In this document: positions 1 to 6,694 of the stretch, one piece after another | Layout: each line of letters starts with the position of its first letter | Position numbering within the stretch: position 1 is the stretch's first letter | Assembly: GCA_003150395.1 (NCBI GenBank) | Contig: QAMI01000036.1 | Span: 20,088 to 32,592, forward strand | Direction: 5' to 3' | From: Candidatus Gastranaerophilales bacterium | GTDB lineage: Bacteria > Cyanobacteriota > Vampirovibrionia > Gastranaerophilales > Gastranaerophilaceae | DNA length: 12,505 nucleotides | Program-made: the position numbers and the translations under genes | The notes under the pieces: model-generated | What the model was told of the DNA's origin: nothing | Database searches by the model: none | Seen by the model: the letters and a program-made list of their open reading frames with translations, nothing else

Positions 1-350
1 GCAAGTTCTTCACGCAACTCTTTATAATTTTCAATAATCCCGTTATGCACAAGAACAAGATTTCCGCATGAACATGTGTGCGGGTGAGCGTTTAAAACAG
101 TTGGAGCACCATGTGTTGCCCATCTGATATGCCCGATGCCCATTGTAGCTTTCTCATACTCACCTTTGTGCTGCAAAAGTTCGGTTTTCAAATTATTCAG
201 CTTTCCAACAGCTTTGTAAACCTTAATTTTATCCTCACACATAACGGCAATACCAGAAGAATCATACCCCCTGTATTCAAGCTGTTCAAGTCCATCTGTT
301 AATATATCAGCAACCGACTTATGACCTACATATCCTACTATTCCACACAT
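1..350 (-). CDS. glmS: Glucosamine-fructose-6-phosphate aminotransferase (isomerizing), N-terminal part
   Basis: This is the 5' end of glmS; the gene runs off the left edge after about 116 codons. GlmS makes glucosamine-6-phosphate from fructose-6-phosphate and glutamine in the cytoplasm, the first committed step to UDP-GlcNAc for peptidoglycan and lipopolysaccharide. The visible part is the class II glutamine amidotransferase domain: it begins MCGIVGYVG, with Cys2 as the N-terminal nucleophile after Met removal, then EYRGYDSSG (25-33), IRWATHG (75-81) and VHNGIIENY (101-109), all hallmark motifs. A CSCG sequence (93-96) lies in the loop before the HNG motif, where many homologues have no cysteines. 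The start is fixed by the required MCGI and by a GGAG site about ten bases upstream. The sugar isomerase domains lie outside the window. It is divergent from the peptidase operon across about 150 bases, too little for a glmS ribozyme and none is apparent. Confidence 0.97.
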   Translation of the reverse strand, partial: MCGIVGYVGHKSVADILTDGLEQLEYRGYDSSGIAVMCEDKIKVYKAVGKLNNLKTELLQHKGEYEKATMGIGHIRWATHGAPTVLNAHPHTCSCGNLVLVHNGIIENYKELREEL

Positions 351-386
351 AATTTAATCTCTCCAATAATATTGTCTATAATTTAA

Positions 387-395
387 ATTATATCA
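387..395 (-). promoter_or_regulatory. Candidate extended -10 promoter for glmS
   Basis: On the minus strand this reads TGATATAAT, an extended -10 element (TGn plus a perfect TATAAT). It would start transcription about 30 bases upstream of the glmS ATG. I see no convincing -35 hexamer, which is tolerable for an extended -10 promoter, but AT-richness makes chance matches common. Confidence 0.4.
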
Positions 396-436
396 TTAAA
401 AAAGTAAATTTTAATTACATTTATAAAAGTTTTACA

Positions 437-466
437 TTGACATATTATTAAAATACATATTAAAAT
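437..466 (+). promoter_or_regulatory. Sigma70-type promoter of the M48 peptidase operon
   Basis: A perfect -35 TTGACA (437-442) is followed after 18 bases by TAAAAT (461-466). The expected transcription start near 473 leaves a short leader carrying AAGGAG (489-494) before the ATG at 501. This geometry argues against the upstream in-frame ATG at 471, which would sit at or before the transcript start. Confidence 0.65.
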
Positions 467-500
467 TACAATGGGGATTAGGAAGAATAAGGAGAAAATT

Positions 501-1229
501 ATGAAAAAATTATTAATTACATTTGGAGCACTTACATTTCTAGCAGCACCGGCATTTTCGCTTTCGTTTTCGGAATCAGACACAATTTATGTGGAAACAA
601 ATGTAAATTTAAATAATTACTGGGAAAAAACAAACAAAGCTTATAAAAAAGTTATGATGGTTTCGCAAAACCTCATGACTGCGAATAAAATTAACAAAAG
701 AACTCCTGTTATGATAAAAAGCAGTCCGAACAATCCTAATGCTGTTACAAACGGTTATACAAGACAGATTACAATCTACAGCGGACTTCTTCCTTACATT
801 GATAATGATGATGAGTTAGCATTCGTAATCGCACATGAAATTGCGCATGATCTTGATTTTCATGGAGGGTATTTGAAGTACGTTGCAATGAATGCAAATT
901 CTAAAAAATACGAACTTAAAGCAGACACCAAAGCCATTGATTTAATGGTTAAAGCCGGCTACAACCCGATTGCAGCCATTACAATGGGAAACAAAATTTA
1001 TCCAGAACCTATTTTTGACTGGGGATTTACATACACTCACCCGAAAGGCTCAAAAAGACTTCTTGCTATTTACAAACACATTCTTGTTAAATATCCGCAG
1101 TATTTAAATTCTTCAATGACTCAAAATGCTTATTACAAAAATTTTGAATACTCTCTTGAAAAAGAAATTAAAGGAATTCAGCAGGATTACAACAAACGTA
1201 AACAAAAACAGGAAAGTGTTACATTATAA
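501..1229 (+). CDS. Exported M48-family zinc metallopeptidase
   Basis: A 242-residue secreted metallopeptidase. Residues 1-20 form a Sec signal peptide (MKKLL, hydrophobic core, cleavage near AFS). The zinc site is HEIAH at 112-116, with a likely third ligand Glu138 in the ELKAD motif, and THPKGSKRL (179-187) matches the conserved His-Pro...Arg segment seen late in M48 domains. It lacks further membrane spans and the TPR region of BepA-like proteins, so it is a minimal soluble periplasmic M48 peptidase; substrates are unknown, and quality control of envelope proteins is only an inference from the family. I chose the ATG at 501 rather than the in-frame ATG at 471 because AAGGAG precedes it by six bases, the signal peptide then starts properly, and the promoter maps too close to 471. 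It is the first gene of an operon, with the next ATG beginning one base after its stop codon. Confidence 0.88.
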   Translation: MKKLLITFGALTFLAAPAFSLSFSESDTIYVETNVNLNNYWEKTNKAYKKVMMVSQNLMTANKINKRTPVMIKSSPNNPNAVTNGYTRQITIYSGLLPYIDNDDELAFVIAHEIAHDLDFHGGYLKYVAMNANSKKYELKADTKAIDLMVKAGYNPIAAITMGNKIYPEPIFDWGFTYTHPKGSKRLLAIYKHILVKYPQYLNSSMTQNAYYKNFEYSLEKEIKGIQQDYNKRKQKQESVTL

Positions 1230-1230
1230 T

Positions 1231-1671
1231 ATGAACATAAAAATTTTAGCCGCATTTGCATTATTAATACTTCTTACCAACACGGCTTTTGCCGAAAATT
1301 CCACACTAAAAGTAACACCTGCACAAACAATTACAACAGCACGCAAAAATTCATTAAGCGAAGGTGATTATGTTGACTTCAGAATTATTGAAGGCGCAGG
1401 CAAATTTCAAAAAGGTTCTATTGTAACCGGAGTTGTAACAAGCATTGAAGAAAACGGATTTGCAGGCAAAGAAGCGAATGTGTTAATTGAAAATTTTAAA
1501 TGCAATGAAGAACAGGTTTATGGAGAAATTTATCTTCATGGAAATGTTCACAAAAAATTAAATGACTTTGTAGACAGTTCATTTTCAGGCTTTCCAATAT
1601 GGATGCGCGGTGGTGAAGTTGTGGCAAGGCCCGGCGAACAAGAATTTCTTTTAAAAATAAGGGAAAACTAA
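1231..1671 (+). CDS. Small exported protein, tandem paralogue A
   Basis: A 146-residue protein of unknown function. Residues 1-21 are a clear Sec signal peptide ending in AFA, so the mature product is about 125 residues in the periplasm or outside. There is no lipobox and no further membrane span. Recognisable blocks are TPAQTITT (29-36), EGDYVDFRI (44-52), GSIVTGVVTSIEENGFAGK (62-80), a segment ANVLIENFK (82-90) and RGGEVVARPG (126-135). The same blocks recur in order in the next gene, so the two look like diverged duplicates, probably mostly beta-strand. The reading frame is open upstream into the peptidase gene, but the ATG here starts a proper signal peptide and follows the peptidase stop by one base, which suggests translational coupling; the ribosome site is weak. 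Function not assigned. Confidence 0.85.
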   Translation: MNIKILAAFALLILLTNTAFAENSTLKVTPAQTITTARKNSLSEGDYVDFRIIEGAGKFQKGSIVTGVVTSIEENGFAGKEANVLIENFKCNEEQVYGEIYLHGNVHKKLNDFVDSSFSGFPIWMRGGEVVARPGEQEFLLKIREN

Positions 1672-2148
1672 ATGAGAAAAATTTTAACGCTTTTATTTAT
1701 ATCTTTACTGGTTTGCTGCTCAGCGCAGGCCGCAGAAAAAATCCCTGTCAAAATTATTCCGGCAGAAAATATTTCAACAACACATGACGAAATTCAGATA
1801 GGAGATAACCTCTTATTCAAAGTAAAAAATGATGTTTACTACAACAAAAAAATAATTTTTGCAAAAGATACAAAAGTTGTCGGTTATGTAAGCTTTTTTG
1901 ACGAAAACGGCTGGGCAAACGACAATGCTGAAATTCAGCTGAGCCAATTTAAGCTAAGAAACACCTCCGGCGATTTGATTACGATAAAATCAACTGTAAC
2001 TTTGAACGGATTTGAACTTTTGAAAACAAAAGGCAAACGAATACTACAATTTTTCAACTATATCGGAGTTGGATTCCGTGGAAAAGAAGTTGACATTAAA
2101 TACGGAGTCGACAAGCCAGAATTCACAATCTGGTATGTAAAAAATTAA
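1672..2148 (+). CDS. Small exported protein, tandem paralogue B
   Basis: A 158-residue protein starting immediately after the stop codon of the preceding gene. Residues 1-20 are a signal peptide ending AQA; two cysteines (15-16) lie in the hydrophobic part but do not form a normal lipobox, since the residue before the cysteine is not Gly, Ala or Ser. Blocks shared with the upstream protein are IPAENISTT (29-37), IGDNLLFKV (43-51), TKVVGYVSFFDENGWANDN (67-85), AEIQLSQFK (86-94) and RGKEV (136-140), which align almost without offset at the N-terminal end. A loop around residues 110-130 differs. The family is not one I recognise. Location directly downstream of an exported M48 peptidase, in one transcript closed by a strong terminator, implies a joint envelope role, but no biochemical function can be read from the sequence. 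Confidence 0.85.
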   Translation: MRKILTLLFISLLVCCSAQAAEKIPVKIIPAENISTTHDEIQIGDNLLFKVKNDVYYNKKIIFAKDTKVVGYVSFFDENGWANDNAEIQLSQFKLRNTSGDLITIKSTVTLNGFELLKTKGKRILQFFNYIGVGFRGKEVDIKYGVDKPEFTIWYVKN

Positions 2149-2170
2149 TATATTTTTACAACTTTCTATC

Positions 2171-2204
2171 AAAAACGCAATTTCATTTTAGAAATTGCGT
2201 TTTT
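2171..2204 (+). terminator. Intrinsic terminator of the M48 operon
   Basis: A perfect 14-bp stem, AAAAACGCAATTTC and its complement, encloses the loop ATTTTA and ends in a T run. It sits 22 bases after the last gene of the operon. The symmetric A and T flanks mean it could also act on the minus strand. Confidence 0.85.
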
Positions 2205-2236
2205 ATTATAATAGGTAAGGTTATGAAGGTTAATTT

Positions 2237-2758
2237 ATGTTAGATGGAATTTCATATAACCCTTATATTAGAAAAGGGTCAGACTCAAAGCATTCAGAAC
2301 AAAATTTGAAAACCAATATTTCATGTCAAAATGACTGCACGCAATATAATGAAATCAGTCCAGAAACAAGCAATGCAATCAGAGCTTATGCAGCAGCACA
2401 GCTTAGCAAACCAGCAGAAAAATTTAAACTATACAATAAGAATAAAATTCCACAAGAACTTTTCACTCAAGAAGGAATCAAATTTAATACTAGCCCTGAT
2501 GATTACATAAAGCATCTAAGGCAACAGAAGAAAAACTTTTCAATTAAAAATATAAAAGATAAAGATGGGCGGGAAATTGTTCAAATTATTGAACGCGATA
2601 ATGGCAAAATTAAATATACAAGCTGGGATTATGATATTAAGGGCAGTAACAAATATTCTGCGGTAGTAAGAGACATTTGCGACTTAGAACAAAACAAAAA
2701 AAAGCAAAGAATTGTTTTTCATGAAAACGCAACTGAAATATACCCTCAAAAAAAATAA
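2237..2758 (+). CDS. Hypothetical cytoplasmic protein
   Basis: A 173-residue protein I do not recognise. It has no signal peptide or membrane segment, so it is probably cytoplasmic, unless exported by a non-Sec route. The N-terminal third is polar and rich in Asn, Gln and Ser, with two cysteines (Cys30 and Cys34). A helical stretch around 40-65 contains SPETSNAIRAYAAAQLSKP, a phrase I associate, unverified, with recurrent N-terminal segments of Gastranaerophilales hypothetical proteins. The C-terminal half (100-170) reads as alternating strands with many Lys and Asp. The start is supported by GAAGG seven bases upstream; another ATG at 2223 is closed at once by a stop. It follows the operon terminator, so it probably has its own promoter, but I see only a possible -10 TATAAT at 2207-2212. 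It is convergent with the XRE gene. Confidence 0.7.
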   Translation: MLDGISYNPYIRKGSDSKHSEQNLKTNISCQNDCTQYNEISPETSNAIRAYAAAQLSKPAEKFKLYNKNKIPQELFTQEGIKFNTSPDDYIKHLRQQKKNFSIKNIKDKDGREIVQIIERDNGKIKYTSWDYDIKGSNKYSAVVRDICDLEQNKKKQRIVFHENATEIYPQKK

Positions 2759-2772
2759 TTACCAGTTGTAGT

Positions 2773-2991
2773 TTATTTTTCGCGTAAAAAATTTTCAACA
2801 GGACTGCCGTAATAATTACAAAATTTTAGAGCATTAACAAGCGATATATTATGTTTACCGCTTTCGACATTTGATACATAAACAGAACTGAAATCAAGAG
2901 CTTCAGCAACTGTTTCCTGTGAGATTTTTCGTTTTAAGCGCTCGATTTTCAAATTAAAGCCGAATAATTTTAACAGAGTTTTCTCATCCAT
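2773..2991 (-). CDS. XRE/Cro-family helix-turn-helix regulator
   Basis: A 72-residue DNA-binding protein consisting of little more than one HTH_3 domain. Residues 14-68 match the family pattern: a first helix LKIERLKRKISQE, the turn and recognition helix SQETVAEALDFSSVYVSNVESGK (residues 24-46 by position), then ISLVNALKFCNYYGSPVENFL closing the five-helix fold. There is no effector or peptidase domain, so it resembles small Cro-like repressors and the regulators of toxin-antitoxin or mobile modules. It is transcribed away from the prepilin gene at 3078; the intergenic region holds a promoter inside an inverted repeat that could be its operator. No ribosome site precedes the ATG and a TATAAA lies only eight bases before it, so the transcript may be leaderless. 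Specific target unproven. Confidence 0.88.
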   Translation of the reverse strand: MDEKTLLKLFGFNLKIERLKRKISQETVAEALDFSSVYVSNVESGKHNISLVNALKFCNYYGSPVENFLREK

Positions 2992-3008
2992 AGTTTAAAT
3001 TTATAATC

Positions 3009-3037
3009 TTGACTTTATATATTCTATAATCTATAAT
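3009..3037 (+). promoter_or_regulatory. Sigma70 promoter of the prepilin-like gene at 3078
   Basis: TTGACT (3009-3014) and a perfect TATAAT (3032-3037) are separated by exactly 17 bases. A second TATAAT lies at 3025-3030, forming a direct repeat CTATAAT-CTATAAT. The expected start is near 3044, giving a leader of about 34 bases. Confidence 0.7.
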
Positions 3038-3050
3038 ATAAATATATAAA
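3014..3050. promoter_or_regulatory. Inverted repeat around the promoter, candidate XRE operator
   Basis: TTTATATATT (3014-3023) and its perfect complement AATATATAAA (3041-3050) flank the -10 element of the prepilin promoter with a 17-base spacer. Binding here by the divergent XRE protein would block the plus-strand promoter and lie just upstream of its own gene. In such AT-rich DNA a 10-bp match may be chance. Confidence 0.35.
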
Positions 3051-3077
3051 CTACAGTTTAATAACGGGTATATATTT

Positions 3078-3821
3078 ATGGGATTATATTTACTAAAAAA
3101 AGCATTCACACTTGCAAAAGGTGCTGCGCGCATAGATACTTGTAAAGGCAATCATCTAAAAGCATTTACTTTATCTGAAACATTGATAACTCTTGGAGTA
3201 ATAGGAATAGTTGCAGCCATGACCCTTCCTTCTCTTATTGAGAAGCACCAAAAACAAGAAACTTCGGCCAAATTGAAGAAATTCTACACGACAATGAATC
3301 AGGCTGTTATGATGAGTGAAATTGACAACGGTGATATGAGATTTTGGGATTTTAATACTGAAGGTTACAGTGTTGATGGAAAGAAAGATCATGCGAAAGT
3401 CTCCGAATTGTGTGAAAATTTCTTTAACAGGTATCTAAAAAAATATTTAAAATATTACTCATACGAAAAGGGATTGAACACGAGTGACGAAAATGGCGCA
3501 ACTATTTTTACAACAAACAGAATAATCTTTTATGACGGCACTATTGCTTATCTTAACGCAGGCAGCTGTTACGACCTAGTTTTCGACACAAACGGAGACC
3601 GAAAACCTAATCAAAAAGGTAGAGACCGTTTTACCCTGTATCTGTGTCCATACGGACAGAAAAATAAACTAAATCCTAACGAAAAGGTTACTACAGCAGC
3701 CAGCCCTGGCGGCAATGATAGAAACGGGGCATATAACCTTTGCAAAAAGAATGCGTATTATTGTGCACGATTGCTACAAATCGACAACTGGGAATTCAAA
3801 AGTGACTATCCATGGTGGTAG
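3078..3821 (+). CDS. Prepilin-like protein with type IV prepilin N-terminus
   Basis: A 247-residue secreted or surface protein with a type IV prepilin/pseudopilin N-terminus. The signature KAFTLSETLITLGVIG (28-43) continues into a hydrophobic helix through about residue 53. The predicted prepilin peptidase cut is between Ala29 and Phe30, with Ala instead of the usual Gly at -1, and Glu34 is the conserved mature Glu5. The 29-residue leader is long and contains an earlier near-copy of the site, KKAFTLAKG (7-15). The C-terminal domain has FDTNGDRKPNQKGRD, a motif shared in pattern with the second prepilin-like protein here, several cysteines, and ends DNWEFKSDYPWW. The start at 3078 is the only ATG before the cleavage site, but its ribosome site (ACGGG) is weak. 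It is a single-gene unit between its own promoter and a terminator. Which filament or secretion system it serves is not visible. Confidence 0.85.
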   Translation: MGLYLLKKAFTLAKGAARIDTCKGNHLKAFTLSETLITLGVIGIVAAMTLPSLIEKHQKQETSAKLKKFYTTMNQAVMMSEIDNGDMRFWDFNTEGYSVDGKKDHAKVSELCENFFNRYLKKYLKYYSYEKGLNTSDENGATIFTTNRIIFYDGTIAYLNAGSCYDLVFDTNGDRKPNQKGRDRFTLYLCPYGQKNKLNPNEKVTTAASPGGNDRNGAYNLCKKNAYYCARLLQIDNWEFKSDYPWW

Positions 3822-3824
3822 AAT

Positions 3825-3856
3825 AAAAAAAGACCTCCATGTGGAGGTCTTTTTTT
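3825..3856. terminator. Bidirectional intrinsic terminator between the prepilin gene and clpB
   Basis: AAAAAAAGACCTCC and its exact complement form a 14-bp stem with the loop ATGT. A and T tracts on the two sides give a U-run in both directions. It begins four bases after the prepilin stop and ends two bases before the clpB stop on the other strand. Confidence 0.9.
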
Positions 3857-3858
3857 AT

Positions 3859-6459
3859 TTAAACTTTATCAAAATGGATTTCGTCATCTTTCACGTCAAC
3901 TTTAATCTTGTCACCACGAAGGAAATTCTGCGACAAAATCATTTTTGATAATGGATTTTCAACCATCTGGCGAATTACACGTTTAAGAGGTCTAGCACCG
4001 TAAACAGGATTAAACCCGCGTGTTGCCAGAAGTTCTTTTGCCTCTGGCGTAACCTCAAGTTCAAGTTCCTGATCCTTCAGCAGTCTTCTCAGGTAATCCA
4101 TCTGGATATCAACAATTTGAGACAAATCCTGCAAGGTCAAGGCTTTGAAGAAAATAGTTTCGTCAATTCTGTTTAGAAACTCAGGTTTGAACCGGCTTCT
4201 TAAAACTGTCAGAACCTTTTCTTTTGTTGCGTCGAAATCCTTTTGAGAGCCGAGATTATTCAATGTATCTTCAAGAATAATGTCGCTTCCGATGTTTGAG
4301 GTCATAATAATCAAAGTGTTTTTGAAATCAACAGTGCGGCCTTTAGAATCCGTCAAACGCCCGTCATCAAAGATTTGAAGCATAATATTAAAAACATCAG
4401 GATGAGCTTTTTCAATTTCATCAAAAAGCACAACTGAATATGGTTTACGTCGAACGGCTTCTGTCAATTGACCGCCTTCTTCATAACCAACGTATCCCGG
4501 AGGCGCTCCGACAAGCCTTGCAACATTATGTTTTTCCATATATTCTGACATATCAATACGGATTAAGGCATCTTCGTCGTTGAACATGAATTCTGCAAGA
4601 GATTTTGCAAGTTCAGTTTTACCAACGCCTGTAGGACCTAAGAATAAGAACGTTCCAATAGGTCGTTTGGGGTCTTTCAAGCCTGAACGAGCACGGCGGA
4701 TTGCGTCTGAAACCGTTTCAACAGCTTCATCCTGTCCGATAAGCCGTTTGTGAAGAATATCTTCCATGCTGACTAACTTTTGCTTTTCGCTTTCGACAAG
4801 TTTGTTAACAGGAATTCCTGTCCATTTGCTGACTACATTTGCGATATCCTCATCATCAATTTCTTCTTTTAAAAGATGGTTTTCAGATTTGTCGCGATTT
4901 TGGCATTCACGAAGCTGTTTTTCTAACTCAAGAAGTTTGCCGTATTTGAGTTCTGCGGCTGTTTGCAAATCTGTATTTCGTTCAGCTTCTTCGATTTGCT
5001 TCTTAACCTTGTCGATTTCATCTTTGATAGCAGCTTCGCCGGTAATTGAAGCTTTTTCTTTTTCCCACTGGCATTTCATTGTGTTAATTCTGCCCTCAAG
5101 TTCAGTTATCTGTTTTGAAATATCATCAACTTTGGCTTTTGCCTCATCACTTGTCTCTTTTTTAAGAGCTTCGCGTTCGATTTCAAGTTGAATTTTCTGG
5201 CGCATCATTGTGTCAATTTCCTCCGGCATGGAATCGATTTCGATACGCAAAGAAGAAGCGGCTTCATCAATAAGGTCAATCGCTTTATCAGGCAAAAATC
5301 TGTCGGTAATATATCTGTCTGAAAGCTTTGCGGCCTGAATTAGGGCACTATCCAAGATACGTATTCCATGGTGAACTTCGTATTTTTCTTTCAATCCTCT
5401 TAAGATTGAAATCGTATCCTCAACCGACGGTTCATCGACAAGCACAGGCTGGAAACGTCTTTCCAAAGCAGGGTCTTTTTCAATGTATTTGCGGTATTCA
5501 TTAATTGTTGTTGCGCCTATTGTTCTTAAAACGCCTCTTGCAAGCATTGGTTTTAAGAGGTTTCCGGCATCCATTGAGCCTTCTGTAGCACCGGCGCCGA
5601 CAACCGTATGAAGTTCATCGATAAACATTACAATCTCACCGTTTGACTCTTCAACTTCTTTTAAAACAGCTTTCAAACGTTCTTCAAACTCGCCTCTAAA
5701 CTTTGCACCAGCGACAAGTGCACCCATATCAAGTGAAACAAGTTTAACATCTTTCAAACTTTCAGGAACATCCCCGCGGACAATTCTTTGTGCCAAACCT
5801 TCTACAATTGCGGTTTTACCAACACCAGGCTCGCCTATTAAAACAGGATTGTTTTTTGTTCTTCTGTTCAATACCTGAATTATTCGTCTGACTTCTTCAT
5901 CACGGCCGATTACCGGGTCTAGTTTTCCTTTTCTGGCTAGCGCCGTCAAATCCGTTGAATATTTTTCCAGCGCTTTCATATTTTCTTCTGCATTTTTATT
6001 GTCCACTTTTTTATTTCCTCTTATTTTTTTCATTGCATTTAAAATTTTGTTTGTATCAACATTAAAATCTTTCAGCAATCTTTGAATATTACTATTGTCA
6101 AGTTTTGCCATTGCAAGAAGAATAGATTCAATGCTGATAAACTCATCTTTCAATTCATTTGACTGTTCTGCTGCCAAATCAAGCAGTCTGTAAGTCTGAT
6201 TTGAAAGAAACATCTGTTGAGCATTGACAGGTCCCGAAACTTTAGGGAAGGAATTTACGCTTCCGACGATTTTGTCAATAAAGCTCTGATTTAGAAGCTT
6301 TAATTCAGTCAAATAATCTTTAATAATCCCGTTATCTTTAATCATTGCAAGCATAATATGTTCTGGCTGGAGTTCTGAATTACTGTGCGAATTCATAATT
6401 GCGCCTGCCGATGATAAAACTTCTTGTGAATAATTTGTAAATTTATTAAAATCTACCAT
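3859..6459 (-). CDS. clpB: ATP-dependent disaggregase ClpB (Hsp100)
   Basis: An 866-residue AAA+ chaperone, full length for the family (E. coli ClpB is 857). ClpB hexamers pull polypeptides out of aggregates with DnaK in the cytoplasm. In order: N-terminal double Clp domain (1-145); first ATPase with Walker A GEPGVGKTA (209-217), pore segment GAKFRGEFEE (251-260; Phe where E. coli has Tyr), Walker B VMFIDELH (277-284) and arginine-finger segment LERRFQ (332-337); coiled-coil middle domain (about 400-530), which separates ClpB from ClpA and ClpX; WTGIPV (546-551); second ATPase with Walker A GPTGVGKTE (608-616), pore loop GYVGYEEGG (655-663), Walker B VVLFDEIEKAH (676-686) and sensor 2 GARPLKR (821-827). 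No ClpP-binding loop is apparent. AAAGGAG stands eight bases before the ATG. No CIRCE element is visible upstream, so heat-shock control by HrcA is not supported here. Confidence 0.98.
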   Translation of the reverse strand: MVDFNKFTNYSQEVLSSAGAIMNSHSNSELQPEHIMLAMIKDNGIIKDYLTELKLLNQSFIDKIVGSVNSFPKVSGPVNAQQMFLSNQTYRLLDLAAEQSNELKDEFISIESILLAMAKLDNSNIQRLLKDFNVDTNKILNAMKKIRGNKKVDNKNAEENMKALEKYSTDLTALARKGKLDPVIGRDEEVRRIIQVLNRRTKNNPVLIGEPGVGKTAIVEGLAQRIVRGDVPESLKDVKLVSLDMGALVAGAKFRGEFEERLKAVLKEVEESNGEIVMFIDELHTVVGAGATEGSMDAGNLLKPMLARGVLRTIGATTINEYRKYIEKDPALERRFQPVLVDEPSVEDTISILRGLKEKYEVHHGIRILDSALIQAAKLSDRYITDRFLPDKAIDLIDEAASSLRIEIDSMPEEIDTMMRQKIQLEIEREALKKETSDEAKAKVDDISKQITELEGRINTMKCQWEKEKASITGEAAIKDEIDKVKKQIEEAERNTDLQTAAELKYGKLLELEKQLRECQNRDKSENHLLKEEIDDEDIANVVSKWTGIPVNKLVESEKQKLVSMEDILHKRLIGQDEAVETVSDAIRRARSGLKDPKRPIGTFLFLGPTGVGKTELAKSLAEFMFNDEDALIRIDMSEYMEKHNVARLVGAPPGYVGYEEGGQLTEAVRRKPYSVVLFDEIEKAHPDVFNIMLQIFDDGRLTDSKGRTVDFKNTLIIMTSNIGSDIILEDTLNNLGSQKDFDATKEKVLTVLRSRFKPEFLNRIDETIFFKALTLQDLSQIVDIQMDYLRRLLKDQELELEVTPEAKELLATRGFNPVYGARPLKRVIRQMVENPLSKMILSQNFLRGDKIKVDVKDDEIHFDKV

Positions 6460-6513
6460 AAAATCAACTCCTTTTTACAAAAATTTTGCAAGGCTTGAAA
6501 CCCTACATATTTT

Positions 6514-6541
6514 ATTTTAACGTTGATTTCTCAAAAGTCAT
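6514..6541 (-). promoter_or_regulatory. Weak candidate promoter for clpB
   Basis: On the minus strand ATGACT (6541-6536) and TAAAAT (6519-6514) are 16 bases apart. The match is moderate (four and five of six positions). A better heat-shock type promoter was not found on this strand. Confidence 0.3.
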
Positions 6542-6581
6542 TGAAATTAACTTTTAATTAATTATTGCTATCATACTAAGC

Positions 6582-6610
6582 TTGAAATAAACTAAAAAAT
6601 TTGTTATAAT
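6582..6610 (+). promoter_or_regulatory. Sigma70 promoter of the second prepilin-like gene
   Basis: TTGAAA (6582-6587) and a perfect TATAAT (6605-6610) are 17 bases apart. The expected start near 6617 is followed by AAAGGAG (6627-6632... approximate) five to six bases before the ATG at 6638. The quality of promoter and ribosome site shows that the region beginning at 6638 was selected for expression. Confidence 0.7.
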
Positions 6611-6637
6611 TTTAGAGGAATTAATAAAGGAGCTAAC

Positions 6638-6694
6638 ATGTCTAAAACCTTTGATATCACTAAATCCCAGCAGGGGGGGGGGGGGCTAAAATAA
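6638..6694 (+). CDS. Short leader ORF ending just after the G13 run; likely broken 5' end of the prepilin gene
   Basis: From a well-placed ATG with a strong AAGGAG ribosome site the frame reads MSKTFDITKSQQGGGGLK and stops at 6692-6694. The 13 G bases encode the glycines. As a free 18-residue peptide it makes little sense. More likely it is the original start of the downstream prepilin-like gene, now out of frame because of indels in or after the homopolymer. An alternative is a true upstream leader peptide with reinitiation on the prepilin frame. Confidence 0.5.
   Translation: MSKTFDITKSQQGGGGLK
6673..6685 (+). repeat. Homopolymer run of 13 G
   Basis: Thirteen consecutive G bases stand inside the leader ORF, exceptional in this AT-rich window. 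Such tracts slip during replication and sequencing. In the plus frames a 14-G version would remain open for about 48 codons but would still miss the prepilin frame, while 12 or 13 G stop at once. Confidence 0.95.

Noticed and set aside
471..500. Ten-codon N-terminal extension of the M48 peptidase from the ATG at 471
   Set aside because: The promoter places the transcript start near 473, and the ATG at 501 has AAGGAG at the right distance and starts a normal signal peptide.
351..500. glmS ribozyme upstream of glmS
   Set aside because: The leader is short and AT-rich and none of the structured ribozyme core is visible.
1126..1230. Upstream extension of the second operon gene into the peptidase coding region
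   Set aside because: It would overlap the peptidase in another frame and put a basic tail ahead of a clear signal peptide; the ATG at 1231 fits better.
4766..5191. A 141-codon plus-strand ORF opposite clpB
   Set aside because: It is the antisense of the ClpB coiled-coil region; its Ser/Leu-rich composition is what such antisense frames produce.
6460..6640. CIRCE operator or sigma32 promoter for clpB
   Set aside because: No TTAGCACTC-type inverted repeat was found. CTTGAAA sequences occur, but on the plus strand, facing away from clpB.
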